From Rhodospirillales bacterium (GTDB lineage: Bacteria > Pseudomonadota > Alphaproteobacteria > Rhodospirillales > Casp-alpha2), in the NCBI GenBank assembly GCA_021775095.1, contig JAJFII010000066.1, positions 1 through 32,692 on the forward strand: DNA of 32,692 nt, read 5' to 3'. This document shows, piece after piece, positions 7,233 to 14,927 of the stretch; the stretch's first letter is position 1, and every line of letters begins with the position of its first letter. The notes under the pieces were generated by a model that saw nothing but the letters and a program-made list of their open reading frames with translations, ran no database searches and had not been told where the DNA came from. A program made the translations under genes and the position numbers.

Positions 7233-9197
7233 ATGCCTGTGGCCAATTTTGACGCCCTATTGGGCCGCAACGACGATCTGCAGGCGGTACGCGATAACGC
7301 GTTTCCGGTGGGGCAGGCAACACCAACCGGTTGGCTGGGCATGCTCATCACCATTGCCTGCGCTGGTCTGGCGGTCATCACATTATATATGGCGTTTCGC
7401 GTCACCTTCGGACCGATCCCGACGCGCGCCATGCACCTGGCCGTCGTTATTCCGGTCACGTTCCTACTTTATCCGACACTGAACCGTTGGCGCGGGCGCG
7501 GGCCGTCAACGATTGACTATTTGTTCGCCTTACTTGCCTTTATGGCCTTCGCCTGGGCGATCTACCACGCCGAACGATTTGAGCTGCGCGACGCCTATTA
7601 TGATCCGGTCGAAACCCTGGACCTTGTCTTTGGCGTCATTGCGATCCTGGCCGTTTTCGAAGCATCCCGGCGGACCGTCGGCATGACCATCGTGGTGCTC
7701 AACCTGATCTTCATGTTGTACGCCATTACCGGCCCGATCTGGCCCGGTTTGCTGGCCCACAAAGGGACCAATTTTCTGCGCCTGATCGAACACACCTATA
7801 TGCTGTCAGATGGGTTGTTCAACTTCATCATGGGTATCATGGCAACTTTTCTGTTCACATTTTTGACCTTCGGCGCGTTGTTGCGGGTTTCCGGCGGTGA
7901 TCGGGTGTTTACGGATTTCGCGTTGGCGTTGGCCGGGCACCGGCGCGGTGGACCGGCCAAGGTGGCCGTCATCTCCTCGGCGCTCATGGGGACGCTGTCG
8001 GGCAGCACCGTGAGTAACGTGGCAACCACCGGGGCGATGACCATTCCCATGATGAAGAAAACCGGGTTTCGTCCTTACGAGGCCGCCGCAATCGAATCTA
8101 CTGCGTCCCTTGGCGGGGCATTAATGCCGCCGCTGATGGGAGCCGGCATTTTTGTCATGGCGGCTTTTACAGGCGTCCCCCTGGTAACCATCATCCAATA
8201 TTCGGTCGTACCGGCGATCCTGTACTTCGCCTCCATATATTTTTATGTCGACATTAAGGCCCGTAAAAAAGACCTGCGCGGCCTGCCACGCGATGAACTT
8301 CCGAAGTTGATCGACGTTCTGACAAAGGGCGGCCACATCTTTCTCCCGGTTATCGTTCTGATCACATTGCTATTGATGAACTTCACGCCGTTTTATGCCA
8401 GCTCAGCCTGTGCCTTGATGACGATTGCGGTCAGCTGGTTGCGCCGGGAAACCCGGCTGACACCGGCCAAACTGGTCATTGCGCTGGAGGCCAGTACCCG
8501 GGTCGCGCTGACGGTGTCGGCGCTGTCGGCTAGCGCGGCCATCATTTATGGCGTGATCACGGTGACCGGATTGCTGGTGAAGGTGACGTCGATCATCCTG
8601 GCGTTGGCCGGCGGCTCGCTGCTGGCCGCCATCATTTTCATTGCCCTGATGTCCTACGTTCTTGGCATGGGCTTGCCGGTTACAGCGTCCTATGTGTTGA
8701 TCGCAGCGCTCGGTGCGCCGGCGCTCGGGGAACTCGGCCTGCCTATTCTGGCGGCGCATCTTATCATCTTCTGGTTTAGCCAGGATTCGACGATTACGCC
8801 GCCAATCTGCATGACTGCATTCGTCGCGGCGCGCATCGCCGAGGCGCCACCGATGCGAACGGGCTGGGAGTGCGTGCTGATCGCCAAGGCGCTTTACATC
8901 ATCCCGTTCGTATTTGCCTACGGCAGCCTGCTTTCCGATTCGGTAAGTGAAATCGCCTTCGACGGGGTGGTGCTTGGCTTTGGCTTCGCACTTATGCCCG
9001 TTGCCGTTGAAGGATTCTATAATCGACAGTTGACCTACGTGGAGCGCGCTATGTTTGGTTGCGCGGGGATCGCGTTTTTCATCGCTTCCTTCGGACCGAT
9101 GTCGGAGGGGTGGACATGGCTTGTCGGTGCGGTAGTCCTTGCGGTCAGCGGAACGATCCTGGTATCGCGCGGCGGACAAGGGATAGCTAAGTCATGA
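7233..9197 (+). CDS. TRAP transporter fused permease (4TM/12TM, TAXI type)
   Basis: The product has 654 residues of almost continuous hydrophobic helices. The N-terminal third corresponds to the small DctQ-like subunit and the rest to the large DctM-like subunit, fused as is usual for TAXI systems. The diagnostic central block includes 'SGSTVSNVATTGAMTIPMMK', followed by 'AAIESTASLGGALMPPLMG'. It imports the receptor-bound solute using the sodium or proton gradient. The ribosome-binding site is weak, and an ATG at 7229 in another frame opens only a seven-codon peptide, so the exact start is a little uncertain. The stop overlaps the next start (ATGA at 9194-9197), tying the permease to the second aminotransferase and hinting that the imported solute or its product is transaminated. 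Confidence 0.95.
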   Translation: MPVANFDALLGRNDDLQAVRDNAFPVGQATPTGWLGMLITIACAGLAVITLYMAFRVTFGPIPTRAMHLAVVIPVTFLLYPTLNRWRGRGPSTIDYLFALLAFMAFAWAIYHAERFELRDAYYDPVETLDLVFGVIAILAVFEASRRTVGMTIVVLNLIFMLYAITGPIWPGLLAHKGTNFLRLIEHTYMLSDGLFNFIMGIMATFLFTFLTFGALLRVSGGDRVFTDFALALAGHRRGGPAKVAVISSALMGTLSGSTVSNVATTGAMTIPMMKKTGFRPYEAAAIESTASLGGALMPPLMGAGIFVMAAFTGVPLVTIIQYSVVPAILYFASIYFYVDIKARKKDLRGLPRDELPKLIDVLTKGGHIFLPVIVLITLLLMNFTPFYASSACALMTIAVSWLRRETRLTPAKLVIALEASTRVALTVSALSASAAIIYGVITVTGLLVKVTSIILALAGGSLLAAIIFIALMSYVLGMGLPVTASYVLIAALGAPALGELGLPILAAHLIIFWFSQDSTITPPICMTAFVAARIAEAPPMRTGWECVLIAKALYIIPFVFAYGSLLSDSVSEIAFDGVVLGFGFALMPVAVEGFYNRQLTYVERAMFGCAGIAFFIASFGPMSEGWTWLVGAVVLAVSGTILVSRGGQGIAKS

Positions 9198-10543
9198 GCG
9201 ACGGAATTAACGATTTTTATTCAAGCCTGAAGAAACGCAAATCGCACATCGAGACGGAATATCGAAGTTTGACGCCGGTTTCGTTTCAACGGTTTGAAGA
9301 GGCGAAGAAGGTTTTACCCGGCGGCTACACCCGCGACGCCGTGATACGCCATCCATATCCCAACTTTGTCACGGCGGCAGCAGGTTCTGAACTGGTTGAT
9401 GCGGACGGTCGGCGTATCGTCGACTTTTGCTTCAACGCCACCTCCATGCCGCTCGGCCATTCCGATCCCAGGGTCGTCGAGGCGGTGACGCGGCAGCTCG
9501 GTGCCGGGACAAGCCTGCAGACAATGACCGGGCGAGAGACCGAACTGGCGACGACTATCTGCCAACGGCTGGCGTCTGCTGAGCGCGTGCGCTTCGCCAA
9601 TTCGGGAAGTGAAGCCGTCATGTTGGCGATCCGTTTGGCCCGCGGGTTCACCGGTCGCGATGTCATCGTCAAGTTTGAAGGCAGTTATCACGGGACTTAT
9701 GATGATGTGCAATGGTCGGTCAGTGCGCCGCCTGAACGACTTGGCTCGCCGGATCGGCCTGCCTGTGTACCCGAATCGGCTGGTTTGACGGCCAACAACG
9801 GGCGCACGGTTGTGTTGCCCTATGACGCAGCGGATACCTTAAGCAACTGGATGGCGGACAATGGCGATCAGGTTGCCGCTGTTCTGGTCGAACCCATGGC
9901 CAACCGTATTGGTTTGGTCCTGCCGGAACCGGCGTTCCTGCAGGCCGCCCGGCAAACCTGCGATGCCGCAGGCAGCGTCTTGATCTTCGATGAAGTTATC
10001 GCCTTCCGTCTTGGTTATGGGGGTGCTCAGGCACGTGTCGGGGTCGTACCCGATATGACGGTTCTCGGTAAATCGATCGGTGGCGGCTTCCCGGTCGGCG
10101 GTATTGCCGGGCGCAGCGAGATCATGGATCTCACACGGCCCGGCCATCCGGACCGGGTTACTCATCCCGGCACATTCAATGGGAATCCGGTCACCATGGT
10201 CGCCGGTCGGACGACGCTGGAGGCGATGACGGCCGAGAGCCATGACCGGCTAAATGCCACAGCCGAAGCGTTGCGCCAGCGGCTGCGCGATATTTTCGAA
10301 GGGTTGCCGCTTCAGGTCACGGGCGCCGGACCTATGTTCAAAGTCAACGCGACATCCCGGGACATCCGCGACCATCGCGATGCGGTGACGGTAGACAAGA
10401 CATGGGAAAGTCTGGCGTCATTGGATCTCTTAAACAAAGGATTGATGTTAACGACCACCTTGCGCGGCTGCATCTCTACGGCCACGACGGAAGATCAAAC
10501 CGAAGCCCTGTTAGCGGCATTTTCCGACATCATCCGCACTTGA
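9194..10543 (+). CDS. Class-III PLP aminotransferase, glutamate-1-semialdehyde aminomutase-like (paralog 2)
   Basis: The product has 449 residues and is translationally coupled to the TRAP permease. The PLP-ring aspartate is in 'LIFDEVIAFRLGYGG' (D266) and the Schiff-base lysine in 'TVLGKSIGGGFPVGG' (K293). Other class-III marks are 'RFANSGSEAVMLAIRLARG' and 'KFEGSYHGTYDDVQWSV'. It matches the paralog at 269-1642 along its whole length, including the C-terminal 'GLPLQVTGAG' and 'HRDAVTVD' or equivalent blocks. Keeping two copies in one regulon suggests either two transamination steps or two related substrates. It ends only 4 bp from the stop of the convergent dehydrogenase gene. Confidence 0.93.
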   Translation: MSDGINDFYSSLKKRKSHIETEYRSLTPVSFQRFEEAKKVLPGGYTRDAVIRHPYPNFVTAAAGSELVDADGRRIVDFCFNATSMPLGHSDPRVVEAVTRQLGAGTSLQTMTGRETELATTICQRLASAERVRFANSGSEAVMLAIRLARGFTGRDVIVKFEGSYHGTYDDVQWSVSAPPERLGSPDRPACVPESAGLTANNGRTVVLPYDAADTLSNWMADNGDQVAAVLVEPMANRIGLVLPEPAFLQAARQTCDAAGSVLIFDEVIAFRLGYGGAQARVGVVPDMTVLGKSIGGGFPVGGIAGRSEIMDLTRPGHPDRVTHPGTFNGNPVTMVAGRTTLEAMTAESHDRLNATAEALRQRLRDIFEGLPLQVTGAGPMFKVNATSRDIRDHRDAVTVDKTWESLASLDLLNKGLMLTTTLRGCISTATTEDQTEALLAAFSDIIRT

Positions 10544-10547
10544 TGCC

Positions 10548-11540
10548 TTAATATCCGAGGGCCGGGTCGACGATGTTCTTCAGCGGTTCGCCGGCCATCC
10601 AGCGGGTCAGATTATCACAGAACAGATCTGTGACCCGTATGTTCCAATCCGATGCATCGCCAGAAGCGTGCGGCATCACGATAACATTTGGCATGGACCA
10701 GAAAGGACTTTCGGCAGGTAACGGTTCTGTTGCAAAGACGTCGATGGCCGCCCCGGCAAGATGGCCACTATTCAGGCATTCGATCAACGCGCCCTCATCG
10801 ACAAGCCCGCCACGACCGGTGTTGATGAAATAGGACCCAGGTTTCATGGCGGCCAGAATATCGGCGTTGATCATGCCGCGGGTCGCTGTTGTCAGAGGCA
10901 GCACGATGAGCACGTAGTCTGCCTCACTGAGGACGCCGTTTAAGGCATCGAGCCCGACAACCCGGTCAGCCGCAGGCGATGGCTTCGGATGGGCCCGGAC
11001 ACCGAGAACGCGCATGCCGAGAGCCTTGGCCAGACGGCCCACTTCTTCGCCGATGCTGCCAAAACCAACGATGGTCAACGTCAGGCCAGTGGCCGGAACC
11101 AGTAAATTCTTGCGCCATTCGTGGTGTTTTTGTTGTTGTGCATAAACCGGCATGCCCAATTGATGATTGAGGATCGCCCAGACCACAAACTCGGACATGA
11201 CATCGCCATGAATGCCAGAGGCGTTAGTCAGAGAAACGCGGGTTGGATCCCACGGCGTCCAATGATCGATACCGGCACCGGAAGCCTGTATCCATTTTAC
11301 GGAATCCGTTCCGAGAATGACGTCGCGCGGAAACGTGCCTGCCGTTCCGGCCTTGAATGCGAGCACAACTTCAGGCCGTTCCTGAGCCACCATATCGGCC
11401 ATGGCGTCATAGTTGTCACTGACCAACAGCGGCAAATTCGGAAAACGCTCTTTGATGCGCGCTTCGATTGGATCGGGGTTGGCATTCAGAATCGCAACCT
11501 TCGGTGTCTTGTTGTCAGATTTCGTCGTAACCATTTCCAT
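10548..11540 (-). CDS. D-2-hydroxyacid dehydrogenase (NAD-dependent)
   Basis: The product has 330 residues from ATG 11540, chosen because AAGGA lies just upstream; TTG 11555 and ATG 11534 are alternatives. The Rossmann motif is 'IVGFGSIGEEVGRLAKALG'. The catalytic triad positions are visible: arginine in 'FINTGRGGLVDE', glutamate in 'DVFATEPLP', and histidine in 'VIVMPHASGD'. It interconverts a 2-oxo acid and a D-2-hydroxy acid with NAD(P)H in the cytoplasm. It is downstream of, and co-oriented with, the fold-type IV aminotransferase (40-bp gap). The pair would convert a D-amino acid to a 2-oxo acid and then to a hydroxy acid, or the reverse. Substrate unknown. Confidence 0.92.
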   Translation of the reverse strand: MEMVTTKSDNKTPKVAILNANPDPIEARIKERFPNLPLLVSDNYDAMADMVAQERPEVVLAFKAGTAGTFPRDVILGTDSVKWIQASGAGIDHWTPWDPTRVSLTNASGIHGDVMSEFVVWAILNHQLGMPVYAQQQKHHEWRKNLLVPATGLTLTIVGFGSIGEEVGRLAKALGMRVLGVRAHPKPSPAADRVVGLDALNGVLSEADYVLIVLPLTTATRGMINADILAAMKPGSYFINTGRGGLVDEGALIECLNSGHLAGAAIDVFATEPLPAESPFWSMPNVIVMPHASGDASDWNIRVTDLFCDNLTRWMAGEPLKNIVDPALGY

Positions 11541-11580
11541 GCCATCCTTTTGCAATTGTTAGATTAAGCGGACCTGCGCT

Positions 11581-12507
11581 CTATTTGGCGTAGCGGAGAT
11601 ATTGCCCGACCCAGTCGCAGCCAACCAAAGCCACGTAGGCATCCATCAGGCGCTTGGTCATTGGCCCCGGCACCTGAGAATCTCCAATTTGGCGTCCATT
11701 GATGGTCCCGATCGGGCAGATGCAAAAACTGGTCGACGTAATAAACGCCTCATCGGCCGTATGGGCGTCGAAAAGATCAAGGTCTGCATCCGCGACGTCA
11801 ATTCCGGCCGCGATGGCCAGTTCAATGGCCGTGGCGCGGCTGATGCCTGGCAGCACAAACTGAGCTTTCGGCGTGCGTAACCGACCCTCGTGAACGAGGA
11901 ATAGGTTACTGCCCCGCCCCTCCGAAAGGTTTCCATTGGTATCGAGAAGTAGCCCAACTGCGTCTGGATTGTGGCGTTTCGCCTCCAAATCACCAAGGAC
12001 CAATGTCAGATAGTTCTGTGTTTTTGCCCTTGGACTCAGCGCATCCGGTGCCGGACGGCGAATGGAAGGTACGATAACATCCAATCCATCCCGGTAGAGG
12101 CGGCCGCGCGTCTGAAAGGGTAAGGGCCGACATTCGACGATAAGCGTCCTGTCGGGGTAATCTGGCCATGCCGTCCGCTCACTCGGGTCGATTCCACGTG
12201 ACACACGCCAGGTAAGCCAGATGTCGTCGGCGGGGTCCACCAGGTGCAGATTCTGAGCGGCCAGTTGTTCACTGACATCGATGAGTTTTTTGGCGCTGAC
12301 GCCGGGGTCGATGTCGAGATATGCCAACGAGCGAAACAGCCGCGTTACATGCTCCTCAACCCTGAAAAGTTGATGATTAAACGTCCGTGTCGTGTCGAAG
12401 GCGGCATCGCCGAACTTGAAGCCACGATCACGAAAGGGCACACGAACCTCGGATTCTGGCACCATGTGCCCATTGAACCAAGCATACCATTGGTCTTTGG
12501 AAGGCAA
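11581..12507 (-). CDS. Fold-type IV PLP aminotransferase (D-amino acid / branched-chain type)
   Basis: The product has 308 residues from TTG 12507. This start is chosen because GGGAG lies 9 nt upstream, and because the likely transcription start near 12547 leaves only about 6 nt before the other candidate (TTG 12540, giving 319 residues). Family motifs are 'WFNGHMVPESEVRVPFRDRG' near the N-terminus, the Schiff-base lysine in 'SPRAKTQNYL', the PLP glutamate in 'NLSEGRGSNLF', and 'FVLPGISRATAIELA'. Fold-type IV enzymes act on D-amino acids, branched-chain amino acids, or 4-amino-4-deoxychorismate. Which applies is not clear. The promoter overlaps an island operator (12548-12560), so the gene belongs to the same regulon. 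Confidence 0.88.
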   Translation of the reverse strand: MPSKDQWYAWFNGHMVPESEVRVPFRDRGFKFGDAAFDTTRTFNHQLFRVEEHVTRLFRSLAYLDIDPGVSAKKLIDVSEQLAAQNLHLVDPADDIWLTWRVSRGIDPSERTAWPDYPDRTLIVECRPLPFQTRGRLYRDGLDVIVPSIRRPAPDALSPRAKTQNYLTLVLGDLEAKRHNPDAVGLLLDTNGNLSEGRGSNLFLVHEGRLRTPKAQFVLPGISRATAIELAIAAGIDVADADLDLFDAHTADEAFITSTSFCICPIGTINGRQIGDSQVPGPMTKRLMDAYVALVGCDWVGQYLRYAK

Positions 12508-12547
12508 GGATCGGGTCTCCCACTGCACAACACAAATCAAAAATATA

Positions 12548-12560
12548 GTCGACAGTATAC
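12548..12560. promoter_or_regulatory. Operator site 3 (GTATACTGTCGAC on the minus strand) of the aminotransferase-IV gene
   Basis: This is an exact copy of the 13-mer on the minus strand. It contains the -10 hexamer TATACT of the best promoter in the island, so occupancy by the regulator would directly exclude RNA polymerase. Confidence 0.75.
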
Positions 12561-12581
12561 TGAATTAAAAAAATATTTCAA
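12554..12581 (-). promoter_or_regulatory. Sigma70-type promoter of the aminotransferase-IV / dehydrogenase unit
   Basis: On the minus strand, -35 TTGAAA (complement of 12576-12581) and -10 TATACT (complement of 12554-12559) are spaced by 16 bp in an AT-rich stretch. The expected start near 12547 makes the upstream TTG start at 12540 unlikely and supports the TTG at 12507. Confidence 0.6.
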
Positions 12582-12678
12582 CTCATCGTGCGCGGCAACG
12601 GATGATTTAAATCTGCCGCTGAGAACGGTGTTGGTGCTGGTGTCCGCCTGATTTCCGGGCAGATGGGCGGCTGACCTG

Positions 12679-13563
12679 TTAACGCGCAATCCGTTCACGA
12701 TGGCCGATGTAAACAACGCTCAACATGATGATCGCGGCACCCATCAGGGTCCATAAATCCGGCGACTCGCCGAACAGGAAGAAGCCGATAACGGCGGCCA
12801 ACGGCAACCGGGTGAAATCGACGGGCGAAACAACAGTCGCGTCCGCCAGACTGTAGGCACGGGCAGCGCACATTAACCCGATTGCGCCCGCACCACCCGT
12901 TCCGGTCAACAGTATAAATTCGACCATCGTCGGCGTAACCCAGTTGAATGCCGCAGGTATGATGCAGATAAGGGTTCCGATAAAAGAGAAGTAAAAGGTG
13001 GTGGTCAGCGCCGAATCGGTTGATGATAGTTTTTTCACACATGCAAGGCTAAGACTGGCGAAAAACGCGCCCGCCACTGCCGTCAGCATCGCCGGGTCAA
13101 TATCTATATCCGGGCGAACAATTATCAGAACGCCGCCAAAGCCTATCGCCGTCGCCAGCCAACGTTTCGGTCCAGAACTTTCGTTTAACATTAGCGCCGC
13201 CGTGATTATCATCCATAGGGGTGTCGTGAAGGAGAGGGCGACCGCGTCGGCCAGATCCAGTCGACTCAGGGAGTAGACGAGACAAACAAGAGACAACAAA
13301 CCTGCTGCGCTGCGCCATAGATGCAGACCCGGCCTCGATGTCCGTACCGGCGCAAATCGATCACGCAAAAGCCATGGGAAGAGCATCACCAAAGCGATTA
13401 CCATGCGGAAAAAAACAACCACTGTAAGGGGCAGGCCCTGGGCAAGGTACTTGATCAGTGCTCCCATAATTGTGAAGGCGGCACCACCCGCGACCATCCA
13501 AAGGATGCCCCGAAAGGCAGCAGAAAGATGAAACGGTTTTGTCCTCATTATTTGCGCGCCCAT
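12679..13563 (-). CDS. DMT-superfamily transporter with two EamA domains
   Basis: The product has about 294 residues with roughly ten hydrophobic helices arranged as two EamA repeats, as in RhaT/RarD-like exporters of the drug/metabolite family. Marks include 'GALIKYLAQGLPLTVVVFFR' in the first repeat and 'VSPVDFTRLPLAAVIGFFLF' in the second. The start is uncertain (TTG 13578, ATG 13563 or ATG 13548); none has a good ribosome-binding site. It lies about 260 bp downstream of operator site 4, with a relic transposase beyond that. It may export an intermediate or waste product of the island, or import a second substrate. Function inferred from family only. Confidence 0.85.
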   Translation of the reverse strand: MGAQIMRTKPFHLSAAFRGILWMVAGGAAFTIMGALIKYLAQGLPLTVVVFFRMVIALVMLFPWLLRDRFAPVRTSRPGLHLWRSAAGLLSLVCLVYSLSRLDLADAVALSFTTPLWMIITAALMLNESSGPKRWLATAIGFGGVLIIVRPDIDIDPAMLTAVAGAFFASLSLACVKKLSSTDSALTTTFYFSFIGTLICIIPAAFNWVTPTMVEFILLTGTGGAGAIGLMCAARAYSLADATVVSPVDFTRLPLAAVIGFFLFGESPDLWTLMGAAIIMLSVVYIGHRERIAR

Positions 13564-13824
13564 CCTTGTCGGCGGCAAAGCCCGGGGTTCATAATTGTTC
13601 GCCTCAGCCGCATCACAACAGGTTCGCCGTACCGATCAGAATGACCCGTTGGAAGAACATGAAAAAACCGCTGACTGATATTTTTTGATAGAACCCTGTG
13701 CCGACAACCGCGCCAATAACGATAGTCGGCAACCGTCAATCCGCCCGGACCAGCTGTCAATCGCCGGCAATTTTGAAAGGTTAATGCAGTCAATAAGGCC
13801 ATGTTCCGTTGCCGTCCCCATTTG

Positions 13825-13837
13825 GTATACTGTCGAC
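13825..13837. promoter_or_regulatory. Operator site 4 (GTATACTGTCGAC) between the DMT and dehydroquinase-like genes
   Basis: This is the fourth exact copy of the 13-mer, flanked by GG upstream and T downstream as at site 2. It could control the DMT gene (minus), the 14138-17615 gene set (plus), or both. No strong -35 box is seen on either strand here. Confidence 0.7.
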
Positions 13838-13855
13838 TATAGCGCTTAAAATCAA

Positions 13856-13990
13856 GGTCCCTTGGCGGCGCGTGTAGGCGCGTTTGACCAGACCAGAGCG
13901 GTCGCACAGAGCTTCCAGCGCTTGTCCCTTATAACGATTGTACATTTTGCAACCTGTCTTTCGGGAAACCCCTAAGGCCGAAAGTGTAAC
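13856..13990 (-). pseudogene. Relic of an IS481-family transposase (N-terminal helix-turn-helix part)
   Basis: Reading the minus strand from 13990 gives an in-frame piece of about 45 codons containing 'LGVSRKTGCKMYNRYKGQ' and 'LEALCDRS'. This matches the well-known IS481 N-terminal pattern (S-R-K-T-G-Y-K, then R-Y, G-x-x-A-L, D-R-S-R-R-P). It has no start codon, no Arg-Pro continuation and no integrase core downstream, so it is a decayed fragment. It ends about 20 bp from operator site 4. Identification is by pattern recall only. Confidence 0.6.
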
Positions 13991-14137
13991 CCATGTGTCT
14001 GGTACAAAGTCTCACCGATGTCTCAGGTTGGGCACGTAAGATTGATGGATTGCATGGGTTCCCGAGCCCGGTCGGACATTGCGCTGGCGCCGATGTTGTC
14101 TAAACTGAGGTTCTTTGTCTTTGCAGCGGGGAACCCA

Positions 14138-14623
14138 ATGATGGCAACCACAATCTCGATAATGAACGGACCAAATCTAAACTTGCTTGGCGAGCGTGAA
14201 CCGGAAATCTATGGATCGACAACGCTGGCGGCGGTAGAAAAAAGCTGCCAGGACTTTGCTGAAATACTTGGCGTTGATTTACAATTTGCGCAATCCAATC
14301 ACGAGGGGGTGCTTGTTGAACTGAGCCAGCAAGCCCGCCATAAATCGAGCGCCCTTATTATAAACCCGGCGGGGTTTTCTTTTCATTCGATCCCCATTCT
14401 TGATGCCCTAAAAATGTTTTCAGGTCCGATCATTGAACTGCATATCTCAAACGTTCACGCCCGCGATGAATTGCACCGCCACTCCATTTTGTCCGGTGAG
14501 GCGACCGGGGTTATTTGCGGACTGGGGACTTATGGATATACTGCGGCTTTGCAGGCCGCCGTGCAAATGATCGGGGCGATGCCGGAGACCCTGCCGGAAC
14601 CGATTCGGATCGGCCCGGCCTGA
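14138..14623 (+). CDS. Type II 3-dehydroquinate dehydratase-like protein with altered substrate site
   Basis: The product has 161 residues from ATG 14138 (weak GGGGA upstream); longer starts back to 14018 add sequence without family similarity. It is a clear AroQ-fold protein: 'MNGPNLNLLGEREPEIYGST', 'SNHEG', 'ALIINPAG', 'HISNVHARDEL' and 'GVICGLGTYGY'. The catalytic tyrosine and arginine ('REPEIY') and the acid histidine ('HISN') are kept. Compared from memory with the Mycobacterium enzyme, the substrate-binding histidine of the NxGGxTHTS loop is Phe here ('NPAGFSFHS'), and the arginine after the 'EEF' position is His ('DELHRHS'). It may act on another compound rather than dehydroquinate. 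It is followed by the MITE, the flavoprotein and the SMP-30 gene. Confidence 0.85.
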   Translation: MMATTISIMNGPNLNLLGEREPEIYGSTTLAAVEKSCQDFAEILGVDLQFAQSNHEGVLVELSQQARHKSSALIINPAGFSFHSIPILDALKMFSGPIIELHISNVHARDELHRHSILSGEATGVICGLGTYGYTAALQAAVQMIGAMPETLPEPIRIGPA

Positions 14624-14644
14624 TCATTGATGACGCGCGATATT

Positions 14645-14913
14645 TAGGGTCAGGACTCATTAATTTCATGCAAATCTGTTTGTCCGTAAGCTTACGAATA
14701 CAAGAAAACAAGCGCAAGGACATGCCGGACCTATTCGAGCCTTGTTTTCGCAGAAGGCGTGAGCTTACGGACAAACCCCTTGGGGCGGGGCGCTTTATCT
14801 CTCTGGATTCGTTGAAAAAACTTGAAAACCGTGGGGTTTCCTGCGTCTTTCCGCCTTACCGACAAGAAAAATCACCTCCGCAGAATGGATGCAATTAATG
14901 GGTCCTGACCCTA
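14645..14913. mobile_element. MITE-like element (269 bp) with 21-bp terminal inverted repeats
   Basis: The left end (14645-14665, beginning TAGGGTCAGGACTCATTA) and the right end (14893-14913) are inverted repeats matching at 20 of 21 positions. Inside is a second inverted repeat of 18 bp (17 matches), 14678-14695 against 14759-14776. Within its loop a third 9-bp pair, GAAAACAAG / CTTGTTTTC, lies at 14704-14712 and 14741-14749. The whole element can therefore fold into a long cruciform. It has no transposase gene; a short open frame inside (from about 14683) resembles nothing I know. A solo end copy lies at 2675-2694. No clean target duplication is seen. Confidence 0.75.
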
Positions 14914-14927
14914 GCAGGATATCTAAG

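Larger units (their letters stand above)
13564..14137. other. Divergent intergenic region with operator and transposase relic
   Basis: No intact gene is seen in these 574 bp between the DMT gene (minus) and the dehydroquinase-like gene (plus). The region contains operator site 4 (13825-13837) and a decayed IS481-type fragment (13856-13990). The rest shows nothing I recognise. Confidence 0.5.

Noticed and set aside
8403-9179. Long minus-strand open frame opposite the TRAP permease
   Set aside because: It is an antisense shadow of a clear membrane-protein gene, with an Arg/His-rich low-complexity translation.
14683-14898. Possible small protein inside the MITE-like element
   Set aside because: It is built mostly from the arms of the inverted repeats and has no ribosome-binding site or known similarity.
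14639-14922. GATAT on both sides of the MITE as a target-site duplication
   Set aside because: The two copies are at unequal distances from the terminal repeats (1 bp and 4 bp), so they do not form a proper duplication.
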